Shown here piece by piece: positions 1-7,014 of a stretch of 25,891 nt of DNA; position 1 is the first letter of the stretch; each line of letters begins with the position of its first letter. The notes beneath the pieces are model-generated. The model was not told where the DNA came from and made no database searches. It was given only the letters and a program-made list of their open reading frames with translations. The position numbers and the translations under genes were made by a program. Origin of the DNA: Corynebacterium sp. (lineage in GTDB: Bacteria > Actinomycetota > Actinomycetes > Mycobacteriales > Mycobacteriaceae); assembly GCF_030530965.1 (NCBI RefSeq), contig NZ_JAUMTY010000031.1, forward strand, positions 1 through 25,891, written 5' to 3'.

Positions 1-128
1 AGGTGGAGCACTTCTTCGTCCACTACAAGGACCTGGAGCCGAACAAGGAAGTCAGCGGCTCTGGCTGGGGCGATAAGGAAGAAGCCGAGCGCATCCTGCA
101 GGAAGCTAAGGATCGCTACGAGGACTAA
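1..128 (+). CDS. ppa: Inorganic pyrophosphatase, C-terminal end (partial)
   Basis: The first 128 bases read in frame from base 3 to a TAA at 126-128 and give about 41 residues beginning VEHFFVHYKDLEPNK. This is the usual end of bacterial family I inorganic pyrophosphatases, where an HFF-x-HYKDLEP motif is followed by a tryptophan-containing turn (GWGDKEEA) and a charged terminal helix. The enzyme hydrolyses pyrophosphate to phosphate in the cytoplasm and pulls biosynthetic reactions forward. The active-site aspartates lie upstream of the window and cannot be checked. The gene runs convergently into ugpC with only 37 bases between the two stop codons. Confidence 0.88.
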   Translation, partial: VEHFFVHYKDLEPNKEVSGSGWGDKEEAERILQEAKDRYED

Positions 129-165
129 TAGCGTCCTTTCACATCGGGGGGCTCCCTTGGGGGGA

Positions 166-1356
166 TTAGTAACCTGACGAGCCAGCGGGGGGATTAATCC
201 GGTTGCCCGTGTCTGGGTCGAAGGAGTGGGTTCGTGTTGCGCGAACAGTGATCACGGACCCGACGGCTACATCGGCAGCCGTAACCTGGCCGTTATTATG
301 GACGACGTCCGACGTGGCGTGGTTCCGCCCACTCCCTGCGACACTATCTCGTGGGAGGAGCACGGCGAGCGCGTCTCTGCCCGTCATCGGGTTGATCTGG
401 ACGCCACCTTGGGGCCCTTGGGAGACCGTCGGCGTGCCGTAGGCAAATGATTGCGCACCCAATTCCTCGATGTGCGTGACAGTGAGGTCGAGCACCGGCG
501 CATCACTTCCCGCACCCGTATTCTGCGCAGCGGCCTCCCCCGTCGTCGTTTCCGTGTTGTTTCCGGATGCCACCGATAGAACCTCCCAGTCCTCCGGGCG
601 CACGCCCATAATCGGCCCACCGTCAATGGTGAACAGGCCCATCGTCGGCGATCCAATAAACGACGCCACAAACGTGTTCGCCGGATTCTGATAAACATCG
701 CGAGGCGAGTCAACCTGCTGTAACACGCCGTCCTTCAGCACGGCCACACGGTCACCCATGGTCATCGCCTCAACCTGGTCGTGCGTCACATACACGGTGG
801 TTGTCCGCAGCTTTTTCTGCAGAGAAAGAATCTGTGACCGCGTCGAGACCCTAAGTTTCGCATCGAGGTTGGACAGCGGTTCATCCATGCAGAACACCGC
901 GGGGTCCCGGACGATCGCTCGCCCCATCGCGACACGTTGCCGCTGCCCACCCGACAATGCTGCAGGTTTGCGGTCAAGTAGATCAGTAAGCTCCAGCATC
1001 GCCGCAGCCTCATGGACACGCCGCCGCGTCTCCTTCTTCCCCATCCCACGGTTGCGAAGAGCAAAGCTCATATTCCCCTCAACTGTCATGTTGGGGTACA
1101 GCGCGTAATTCTGAAACACCATCGCCACGTCGCGCTCGCGCGGGGGCACACCCGTCGCGTCCCTGTCGCCAATAAAAATTGGCCCCTCATCAGCAGGTTC
1201 CAGGCCCGCGAGCATGCGCAAACTCGTGGATTTGCCGCAGCCGGACGGCCCCACGACAACTAAGAATTCACCATCCGCGATATCTAAGTTCAGATTATCG
1301 ACGGCTTTACGGTCACCATAGATCCGGGAGACATTATTAAAACGTATCGACGCCAT
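166..1356 (-). CDS. ugpC: ABC transporter ATP-binding protein, UgpC/MsiK type
   Basis: Cytoplasmic ATPase subunit of the sugar/glycerophosphate (CUT1) ABC family, 396 residues. Walker A is GPSGCGKST at about 36-44, the Q-loop is in VFQNYALYP near 80-88, the signature is LSGGQRQRVAMGRA near 134, Walker B is CMDEPLSNLDAKLR near 156, and the switch histidine is in VYVTHDQVEAMT. The C-terminal third is a TOBE-type regulatory domain containing the family motif GVRPEDWEVL. A Thr/Gly/Asn-rich insertion after that motif looks like a poorly conserved loop. It is the last gene of ugpA-ugpE-ugpB-ugpC, 89 bases after ugpB. The ATG at 1356 has a purine-rich upstream stretch (AAAGAG). A shared, MsiK-like ATPase serving several importers is possible, but its position fits a dedicated UgpC. 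Confidence 0.9.
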   Translation of the reverse strand: MASIRFNNVSRIYGDRKAVDNLNLDIADGEFLVVVGPSGCGKSTSLRMLAGLEPADEGPIFIGDRDATGVPPRERDVAMVFQNYALYPNMTVEGNMSFALRNRGMGKKETRRRVHEAAAMLELTDLLDRKPAALSGGQRQRVAMGRAIVRDPAVFCMDEPLSNLDAKLRVSTRSQILSLQKKLRTTTVYVTHDQVEAMTMGDRVAVLKDGVLQQVDSPRDVYQNPANTFVASFIGSPTMGLFTIDGGPIMGVRPEDWEVLSVASGNNTETTTGEAAAQNTGAGSDAPVLDLTVTHIEELGAQSFAYGTPTVSQGPQGGVQINPMTGRDALAVLLPRDSVAGSGRNHATSDVVHNNGQVTAADVAVGSVITVRATRTHSFDPDTGNRINPPAGSSGY

Positions 1357-1413
1357 TCTTGTGCTCTTTCTTTTCTGCAGTTACGTTCTGTGAACAATTA
1401 CGTGGTCAACAGG

Positions 1414-1449
1414 GTGATGGCTGAAAACGGTGCTATGAAAACCCATCAC
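1414..1449 (-). other. Intercistronic stem-loop between ugpB and ugpC
   Basis: GTGATGG at 1414-1420 is the exact inverted complement of CCATCAC at 1443-1449, giving a 7-bp stem with a 22-base loop. It overlaps the ugpB stop codon and has no T run, so it is not a canonical terminator. It could attenuate or process the transcript and set the ratio of ATPase to receptor. Function is inferred. Confidence 0.3.
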
Positions 1450-2822
1450 GACGGCATTTTCGGTTTAATTTGCGTCTCATAGGCCCTGCTGATTTCCTTA
1501 TCAACCTTTTTCATCGTGGACCGTATATCGGCGTTATTCGTGAGGATCGATTCGAAAGCGCCACCAATAACCTGGTCTGCGCCAGGAACGAAAACGCGCG
1601 CTGGATCTTGAATGCGCGTATGCGGGAGCTGATCGATCGCAGTCTGATAATTGGGGTGTTCGTCCAAGAATGTCTTCATTTCCGGATCAGCCGACGCATC
1701 TTTTCGTACCGGCATATACCCCACTTCCCTCGACCAGAAGCATGTATTAGCCGTGTTCGTGATGTAGTTGATAAACGTTGCCGCGTTTTTCTTCCGTTTG
1801 TCAGAAATGATGGCCGGAATAGCTAGCCCTGCCCCACCCGTTGGGCATCCGCCTGTTCCCCGAGGATTAGGCAATGCCGCCGTCCCTACCGGGAATGAGG
1901 CGTTAGATACAATCCCGTTCAAATCTCCCGTCGACGCAATCACCGAGGCATATAATCCAGCCGAGAAATCATTGGCCAGCGATTGAGAAATAGCAGCGTA
2001 TCCATCACTCGACACGGTACGTTTGAGCCATTCCACCGCCGCGATTGTTTCGTCGGATGTGAAAGTAAAATCCCACTCTTTCGAGTACGCCCCGCCTTTT
2101 GTCCACAAAGGGCCCTCAAACGTCCACGACAAATAATCGACGGCGTTGCCCCACCCGTGCCCTTTCTGCCGATCTGTCTGTAAACGCGGCCCCCACTCAT
2201 CCATTTCATCCCACGATTCGGGCCCGCGGTCGGGAAGGCCTGCTCTTTTCCACGCGTCTTTGTTGTAAAAGAACAACGGCGTCGAACGAGCAAAGGGAAG
2301 CGCGAAATGCTTACCATTGAATGCATAGTCCTCATAAAGAGATGTCACATATGTCGACGTATCCAGACCCACTTCGGACGCCACATCCTCAATTGGCGTG
2401 ATCTGCTCATTCAGCGCAAAGTTGAACCACCACACATCCGAGAGCATGACGATATCGGGAACGGTTCGTCCCGTCAGCGCCGCATTAAACTTCTGGGCGC
2501 ATTCTTCGTAATTCTTCCCTGCATCAATGAGATTGACCGTGAGGTCCGGATGATCCTTTTCAAATCGGCGGATCAATTCTTGTTCAACGGGCTTTGATTG
2601 TCCCGGGTGCGACGACCACCAGGTGATCGTGTTGTCATCCTGGTGCGCCTGACCTCCCGGGGAGAATCGTGTCCCCGCGCATCCGCTCAAGGCCGTCGCC
2701 GCCAAGGCGGTGCCTGCAAGCCCCAAGAAAGAACGACGCGATATGCCAGCGCGCTGTAAATCCGAGCGCTGTGAATCTGGGCGCTGTGAATCCGAGCGTT
2801 GTCCCCAATCCGAAATTTTCAT
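1446..2822 (-). CDS. ugpB: Ugp substrate-binding lipoprotein (glycerophosphodiester / glycerol-3-phosphate receptor)
   Basis: Extracytoplasmic receptor of the Ugp importer, 458 residues. The N-terminus carries a twin-arginine motif (ISRRSFLGLAG, Arg29-Arg30), a hydrophobic stretch and a lipobox (LSGC, Cys48), so it should be a Tat-exported lipoprotein. The mature part starts ITWWSSHPGQ and contains LIDAGKNYEECAQKFNAAL, a WWFNFAL segment, FARSTPLFFYNKDAW, AGLPDRGP and CPTGGAGLAIPA, closely matching the mycobacterial UgpB pattern. E. coli UgpB takes glycerol-3-phosphate, whereas mycobacterial UgpB prefers glycerophosphocholine, so the ligand here is open. The start overlaps the ugpE stop by one base (TAATG), suggesting coupled translation. 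Residues 8-24, ahead of the Tat motif, come from a 15-bp tandem repeat. Confidence 0.92.
   Translation of the reverse strand: MKISDWGQRSDSQRPDSQRSDLQRAGISRRSFLGLAGTALAATALSGCAGTRFSPGGQAHQDDNTITWWSSHPGQSKPVEQELIRRFEKDHPDLTVNLIDAGKNYEECAQKFNAALTGRTVPDIVMLSDVWWFNFALNEQITPIEDVASEVGLDTSTYVTSLYEDYAFNGKHFALPFARSTPLFFYNKDAWKRAGLPDRGPESWDEMDEWGPRLQTDRQKGHGWGNAVDYLSWTFEGPLWTKGGAYSKEWDFTFTSDETIAAVEWLKRTVSSDGYAAISQSLANDFSAGLYASVIASTGDLNGIVSNASFPVGTAALPNPRGTGGCPTGGAGLAIPAIISDKRKKNAATFINYITNTANTCFWSREVGYMPVRKDASADPEMKTFLDEHPNYQTAIDQLPHTRIQDPARVFVPGADQVIGGAFESILTNNADIRSTMKKVDKEISRAYETQIKPKMPS
2750..2808 (-). repeat. 15-bp tandem repeat in the start of ugpB
   Basis: About four imperfect copies of a 15-base unit (plus-strand form TCCGAGCGCTGTGAA and variants) lie in frame at the start of ugpB. 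They encode repeated (S/P)DSQR or SDLQR peptides just before the twin-arginine motif. Because the unit is a multiple of three, copy-number change would lengthen or shorten the N-region without a frameshift. Confidence 0.7.
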
Positions 2823-3703
2823 TAGCCTTTCACTGCCCCCGTCGTTAAGCCTTTAATCATGTACTTCTGTAGGAAAATGAAGAGGAGCAATATCGGGACC
2901 ATGGTGAGCAGAGTCGCCGCCATCACGGGCCCCCAGTTCGTCACCCCATCTGAGTTTTGGAGTAGGGCCAGGCCAACGGGCAGCGGCGCCACTTTGTCGG
3001 TATCTGCCATGACATAGGGCCACAAGTATTGGTTCCATTCGTTGACCACGGTGATCATGGCGAATGCCACCAATGTGGGGCCGGACACCGGGAGGAGTAC
3101 CCGGAAGAGCAATTGCATGGGTCCAGCGCCATCCATCCGCGCCGCCTCAATGAGCTCTTTTGGCAGGCTCATGAAATGGTTACGCATTAAGAACGTTCCA
3201 AATGCGATTCCGGCGAGCGGGATAATGATGCCTTGGAAAGTGTTTCTCCACCCCAGACCAGCTATCAATGCATAGTTAGAGATCACGGTGATTTCACTAG
3301 GAACCATGAGGGCAGAAATGATGATGATAAAAATCAGATTGCGCCCAGGGAATCGGAGAATAGCGAGTGCATACGCACTCAAAACCCCCAGCGTAATTTT
3401 TACTGTGCACAAAATGACCGTGATGATGAGCGAGTTTCGCAGGTAATGCCAAAAGGGCACCCGCTGTGTTGCTTCATCATAATTTTGTGGGTGCATGTGG
3501 TGGGGATACCACGTCACCGGGTTGGTGTAGATCTCTGGATGCGTTTTCAATGATCCGCTGAGAGTCCAATATAAGGGCAGCCCGATAAGCAAAAGGATAA
3601 AAATCATTCCGGCATAGCCCACGGCTTTCTTTCCCATGTCACCTCTTCCTGTCTTGTTATGGCTCTTGTTATGGCCAGATGTATGGCTTTCCTTTACAGT
3701 CAC
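2822..3703 (-). CDS. ugpE: Ugp ABC transporter permease, UgpE type
   Basis: Inner-membrane permease of the CUT1 family, 293 residues, with about six membrane spans. The first is AVGYAGMIFILLLIGLPLYW and the last is near the C-terminus (LLTMVPILLLFIFLQ). The cytoplasmic EAA loop is ELIEAARMDGAGPMQLLFRVLLP, where it would contact the UgpC ATPase. The chosen GTG at 3703 is preceded by GGGAGA at a good distance and lies 5 bases after the ugpA stop. A second start, ATG at 3637 (MGKKAVGYAG), also has a good ribosome site (AGAGGTG) and would remove 22 hydrophilic residues. The two permeases form the transmembrane channel for the ligand delivered by UgpB. Confidence 0.9.
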   Translation of the reverse strand: MTVKESHTSGHNKSHNKTGRGDMGKKAVGYAGMIFILLLIGLPLYWTLSGSLKTHPEIYTNPVTWYPHHMHPQNYDEATQRVPFWHYLRNSLIITVILCTVKITLGVLSAYALAILRFPGRNLIFIIIISALMVPSEITVISNYALIAGLGWRNTFQGIIIPLAGIAFGTFLMRNHFMSLPKELIEAARMDGAGPMQLLFRVLLPVSGPTLVAFAMITVVNEWNQYLWPYVMADTDKVAPLPVGLALLQNSDGVTNWGPVMAATLLTMVPILLLFIFLQKYMIKGLTTGAVKG

Positions 3704-3708
3704 CGTCT

Positions 3709-4629
3709 TTATCTCCCGTTATCCATTTGCCGGTCCATATAGCGAACCTGAACAAGAGTGAGGCACAACAGGATGAGGAAAAGGATGGTGGCGACGGTGG
3801 CTCCGTACCCCGCCCGGAAATTTGTAAATGTTTCTTGGTAGACCTGGTACACCAACGTGGTCGTACCCGTTGTTTGCGGGCCACCCCGGGTCATCACTGA
3901 AATGATGTCGAAGACTTGGACTGAGTTGAGCGTCACGGTGATCGATAAGAAAAAGGTGCTCGGACGCAGCTGAGGAAGAATGACCTTCCATAATCTGGTC
4001 CACGGTCCGGCACCGTCGATGGCCGCTGCTTCATCCAGTTCTTTATTCACGCCCTGCAATGCGGCGAGATAAATGACGAATGTGTATCCCAGGTTCTTCC
4101 AGATAAAGGTGAAGGTCACCATAAAAAGGGCCCATGCTGGCTCCGAGTAGAAGTTGGGCACGGGGATGTGAAAACGGCTGAGAATGTCTTGGATCAGCCC
4201 AAAGTGAGGGTCGAAAATGAACTGAAAGGCAACCCCAATGGCAGCCCCGGATAATGCGAAGGGAGCAAAAGCAATAGACCGGACAGCATTACGACCAAAC
4301 AACTTTTGATCCAATATCAAAGCAAGAATAAGGCCTAAGGCCATGGAGCCGATCACGGCAAAGCCGGTAAACACAAGGGTGTTGAGAACAATGGTTCGGG
4401 TGTCATCCCGAGTAAGCCATTCCTTGTAGTTATCGAGACCCACAAATGTCGCCGAAGGCGACGAAATATTCCACCGAAAGAATGACAAACGGATGTTGTC
4501 TATTAACGGCCGATACGTGAATACAGTCAGCAGCAGGAGATTAGGAAAAAGCAATGCTGCAGCTAGCAGTGCTTCTTTCCGTTGAGCCCGCTTCGTGTCT
4601 GGTGCGTGAGTTGATTGACTATCGAGCAC
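3709..4629 (-). CDS. ugpA: Ugp ABC transporter permease, UgpA type
   Basis: First gene of the Ugp operon, a 306-residue CUT1 permease. Six or so hydrophobic segments are visible, starting with LLAAALLFPNLLLLTVFTY, and the EAA loop reads ELDEAAAIDGAGPWTRLWKVILP. The sequence RPLIDNIRLSFFRWN after the first span is typical of UgpA/MalF-type subunits. Only a GTG start at 4629 is available before the first membrane span. An AGGAGA lies rather far upstream, while TAGCCT sits 6 bases before the GTG, so a leaderless message is possible. In C. glutamicum the ugpAEBC operon is induced by phosphate starvation through PhoRS. No clear PhoR box was recognised here. Confidence 0.9.
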   Translation of the reverse strand: MLDSQSTHAPDTKRAQRKEALLAAALLFPNLLLLTVFTYRPLIDNIRLSFFRWNISSPSATFVGLDNYKEWLTRDDTRTIVLNTLVFTGFAVIGSMALGLILALILDQKLFGRNAVRSIAFAPFALSGAAIGVAFQFIFDPHFGLIQDILSRFHIPVPNFYSEPAWALFMVTFTFIWKNLGYTFVIYLAALQGVNKELDEAAAIDGAGPWTRLWKVILPQLRPSTFFLSITVTLNSVQVFDIISVMTRGGPQTTGTTTLVYQVYQETFTNFRAGYGATVATILFLILLCLTLVQVRYMDRQMDNGR

Positions 4630-4757
4630 CCCCGCAGGCTAGCTCTCCTAACCAATATTCCCGTGACCTTAGAGTAAATCGTCGACAACGTTTAGGTGAA
4701 CAAACAGAAAACACCCACGCCCTTCCGTTTAGGGGAGCCTAGGTTTAGGATTTAAGT

Positions 4758-5834
4758 ATGTTCTCTCGTTCACGCTCCCCACTAGTACTTATTGCCAGTT
4801 CTACCGCCCTCACCGCGGCTCTCGCAGTGGGTGTGCCAGCACTAACGGCACCGGCGCCCGCAACAGCGGCACCGAGCATCCCGGATAATCTCCCCGTCTT
4901 CCCTCAGGTCCAGGAGAATCCATCCATCACCGTCACCTTTGAAGATGGAACTCCCGCCGAAGGTGCAACCGTGCACCGTGGCGATGTCCTCCTGGTCCAC
5001 GGTTCCGGGTTCTCCCCGCAGGCCAATAAGGGTGGCTTCCCACTTCCGGTACCTCCGGGCACGTCCAACGGCGTATTCGTTCTCTACAGCGGATTCCCCG
5101 ATCAGTGGAAGCCCAGTGAAAACGCCGATTCCTCCACCCGCAAGCACCCCCACGATCGGATGGCGTGGGTCATGCCCAAGGGAACACTGGACGCAATTCC
5201 GCAGCAGCCGATTGACATGCACCGTTCCATCGCTCGCCAGGCTCAACCCATGAACGACGACGGCACCTTCACCGCTCGTATCGTCGTCGATCCCCCTGAG
5301 CAGACACCCGGTACCAACTTCGGCGTGTACACCTACGCCGGCGGCGGATCCGTCAACCCTGCCGAGGAGCTCTACGTTCCTATCAACTACTCCCCCGAGC
5401 CTGGCCCGAACACTCCGCCAGCCCCCACGGAGGACCTCGTCGTTAAGGCGAACGAGCTTTTCGCAGCGACGAAGCTGGCGCAGGGTGGCGTCAACCCCAA
5501 GGATGGTGCGGCCAAGCAGGACGATGCCCAGACGGTGTCGTTTAGCCGCGACCGTGCCGCCGAAGAAGCCGCCAACGATGGCATCCGTCGTTACAAAGGT
5601 TCCGTCACGGGGTCCGCACGGTTCAATGTTGTTGAGCTGACCGTCGCTAATCCGTGGATTATTACGCTGCCTAATGGCACCGAGATCCTGACTGCGGAGA
5701 CATCGGACGGTAACGTGGGGCCAGACTCGTTGACTCGACGCCCCATCGGTATCTTGTCGCCCGCCAATGAGAATGGTGCGAAGACCTATGGTATCGGGCC
5801 ACTGCAGTACGGCGAGTTGACCGAGCAGCAGTAA
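4758..5834 (+). CDS. Secreted corynebacterial surface-domain protein of unknown function
   Basis: A 358-residue exported protein. Residues 1-38 form a Sec signal peptide (basic SRSRS, hydrophobic LVLIASSTALTAALAV, cleavage near ATAA-PS). The mature part begins with a predicted beta-rich module: SITVTFEDGTPAEGATVHRGDVLLVHGSGFSP, then GVFVLYSGFPDQWKPSENADSSTRK and DDGTFTARIVVDPPEQTPGTNFGVYTYAGGG. This layout (GSGF, G-V-F/Y-V-x-Y-G-F, WxPSE, SSTRK) recalls the domain in corynebacterial HtaA-like and other surface proteins. A Pro-rich linker (PEPGPNTPPAPTED) precedes a C-terminal part with a second domain-like stretch. There is no sortase motif or C-terminal membrane span, so it is probably released or loosely attached. 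AGGA at 4747-4750 serves the ATG, and an overlapping TAGGAT could instead make it leaderless. The function is unknown. Confidence 0.8.
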   Translation: MFSRSRSPLVLIASSTALTAALAVGVPALTAPAPATAAPSIPDNLPVFPQVQENPSITVTFEDGTPAEGATVHRGDVLLVHGSGFSPQANKGGFPLPVPPGTSNGVFVLYSGFPDQWKPSENADSSTRKHPHDRMAWVMPKGTLDAIPQQPIDMHRSIARQAQPMNDDGTFTARIVVDPPEQTPGTNFGVYTYAGGGSVNPAEELYVPINYSPEPGPNTPPAPTEDLVVKANELFAATKLAQGGVNPKDGAAKQDDAQTVSFSRDRAAEEAANDGIRRYKGSVTGSARFNVVELTVANPWIITLPNGTEILTAETSDGNVGPDSLTRRPIGILSPANENGAKTYGIGPLQYGELTEQQ

Positions 5835-5840
5835 GACCGC

Positions 5841-5858
5841 GCCGGTAATTGCACCGGC
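5841..5858 (+). other. Short hairpin after the secreted-protein gene
   Basis: GCCGGT and ACCGGC form a 6-bp inverted repeat around a 6-base loop, just after the stop at 5834. There is no T run, so at best it is a weak attenuator between the secreted-protein gene and the rhodanese gene 79 bases downstream. Confidence 0.3.
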
Positions 5859-5913
5859 AAGTACGCCGAGTACGCCGAGATCGAACGCCATATACCCAAC
5901 AAGGAGCAGATTT

Positions 5914-6216
5914 ATGGAAAGTGTGACAGTCCACGACATTCCCGACGGCGCGCAATTCGTTGACGTCCGCGAGGCAGATGAATATGCCGACGGCCATGCC
6001 GCGGGTGCTATCAACATTCCGCTCAGCGAATTAATGGGTCGCTACCAAGAACTGGACTTCGATCAACCGGCGTACATTATCTGCCTCTCCGGAGGACGCT
6101 CCACCCGGGCCTGCCAGTTCCTGGAGCAAAACGGCCTCGACGTCATCAACGTGAAGGACGGCACCCTGGCCTGGCGCGAAGCTAATCTCCCCATGGAAAC
6201 GGGATCCGGAGACTAA
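5914..6216 (+). CDS. Single-domain rhodanese-like sulfurtransferase
   Basis: A 100-residue cytoplasmic protein consisting of one rhodanese domain. DVREADEYADGHAAGAINIPLSEL is the typical first half, and the catalytic loop is CLSGGRS, where the cysteine would carry the persulfide. It is followed by GLDVINVKDGTLAWREANLPME, the usual final helix and tail. Such stand-alone domains move sulfane sulfur from thiosulfate or persulfides to acceptors such as cyanide, thiols or thioredoxin. The exact donor cannot be read from the sequence. AAGGAG at 5901-5906, seven bases before the ATG, is an excellent ribosome site. No -10 element was seen directly upstream, so it may be co-transcribed with the secreted-protein gene, and a strong terminator follows. 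Confidence 0.9.
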   Translation: MESVTVHDIPDGAQFVDVREADEYADGHAAGAINIPLSELMGRYQELDFDQPAYIICLSGGRSTRACQFLEQNGLDVINVKDGTLAWREANLPMETGSGD

Positions 6217-6274
6217 GCTCCGGCGACGGCTAAGTCCAGCGGCTAGGCCCGCACCAGGTTCCGGCAACTCTCGT

Positions 6275-6329
6275 AAACCCCGGTTGAACACGACAAACTC
6301 AGTGGAGTTGTGCTCGGCGCCGGGGTTTT
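6275..6329 (+). terminator. Rho-independent terminator after the rhodanese gene
   Basis: AAACCCCGG at 6275-6283 pairs with CCGGGGTTTT at 6320-6329, and an inner AACTC/GAGTT stem closes the loop. The T tract follows directly. It ends the secreted-protein / rhodanese unit before the MarR promoter region. Confidence 0.8.
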
Positions 6330-6437
6330 CGTCGTCAATAACTGTCATTGAATAACTACGCTGTCGTAACCAATACACTTAGTCAATACGCAATGGTCGA
6401 AGACGATAACGACATCATTTTTGTGGGAAATATCAAT

Positions 6438-6474
6438 TGTTTTTAATACCCCACTTTCGGCTAAGATCAGCAAT
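6438..6474 (+). promoter_or_regulatory. Leaderless promoter of the MarR / adenylation-like operon
   Basis: TTGTTT at 6438-6443 and TAAGAT at 6462-6467 are 18 bases apart. The -10 ends 7 bases before the ATG at 6475, so transcription should begin at or next to the start codon, giving a leaderless mRNA. No ribosome-binding sequence precedes this ATG. An imperfect palindrome CAAT-N7-ATTG lies further upstream near 6336-6350 and could be an operator for the MarR product. Confidence 0.6.
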
Positions 6475-7014
6475 ATGGCGAAGTCGAGCAAGAAAAAGAA
6501 ATCTGGTCATAAGCCAGATAAATCAAACAAGGATGAGAATAAGGCTGCCCAAGGTGCAGATGGCACCGAAACCGCGCCAGCTACGCTCACCTCGGAAGTC
6601 GAAGACTCGCTTTTTTACCAGGTGTACCAGCTGAACAAAATGTTCAGAGAGGTCGCCGATAACACCCTCAATGAATTCGAACTCTCCCAACGCGCGTACT
6701 GGCTTCTTGAATGTGTCCGACGCGACAAGGGCTATTCCCAAAGTGAGCTCGGAGAACTCCTCGGCGTTGACCGTTCCGACATGGTCCGCCTCATCGATTC
6801 ATTAGAGGAAGACAACCTGCTCCAGCGGGTACGCTCAACAGAAGACCGTCGAAAACAACTTATTACGATTACGCCAGACGGTATTACTGTTCGACACAAG
6901 ATACGTCACGCGCTGACCGACGCCGAAAATGATCTGCTCGACGAACTCAACGACAAGCAGAGCAACCGCCTACGGAAATACACCAGCAAGCTAACCACGG
7001 GAGTGTCATTGTGA
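6475..7014 (+). CDS. MarR-family transcriptional regulator with Lys-rich N-terminal tail
   Basis: A 179-residue DNA-binding regulator starting at ATG 6475 (MAKSSKKKKSG). An upstream TTG at 6421 is rejected because the -10 element lies inside that extension. Residues 1-40 are a lysine-rich, low-complexity tail. The winged helix-turn-helix covers about 87-136 (YSQSELGELLGVDRSDMVRLIDSLEEDNLLQR, then the wing STEDRRKQLITITPDG), with the usual flanking dimerisation helices. MarR proteins usually repress their own operon and are released by small ligands or oxidation. No cysteine-based switch is evident, since only Cys80 is present. The gene overlaps the next by 4 bases (GTGA), so the two are translationally coupled and probably functionally linked. 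Confidence 0.85.
   Translation: MAKSSKKKKSGHKPDKSNKDENKAAQGADGTETAPATLTSEVEDSLFYQVYQLNKMFREVADNTLNEFELSQRAYWLLECVRRDKGYSQSELGELLGVDRSDMVRLIDSLEEDNLLQRVRSTEDRRKQLITITPDGITVRHKIRHALTDAENDLLDELNDKQSNRLRKYTSKLTTGVSL

Noticed and set aside
160..195. GGGGGGATTA direct repeat near the ppa/ugpC stops
   Set aside because: Two short copies, one in the coding end of ugpC; no terminator fold or wider pattern.
1380..1400. Possible PhoR box before ugpC (TCTGTGAA)
   Set aside because: Only one half-site resembles the known direct repeat; no second copy at the right spacing there or before ugpA.
4842..6017. 391-codon minus-strand frame opposite the secreted protein and rhodanese genes
   Set aside because: Lies antisense to two well-supported genes, spans the gap between them, and shows no domain.
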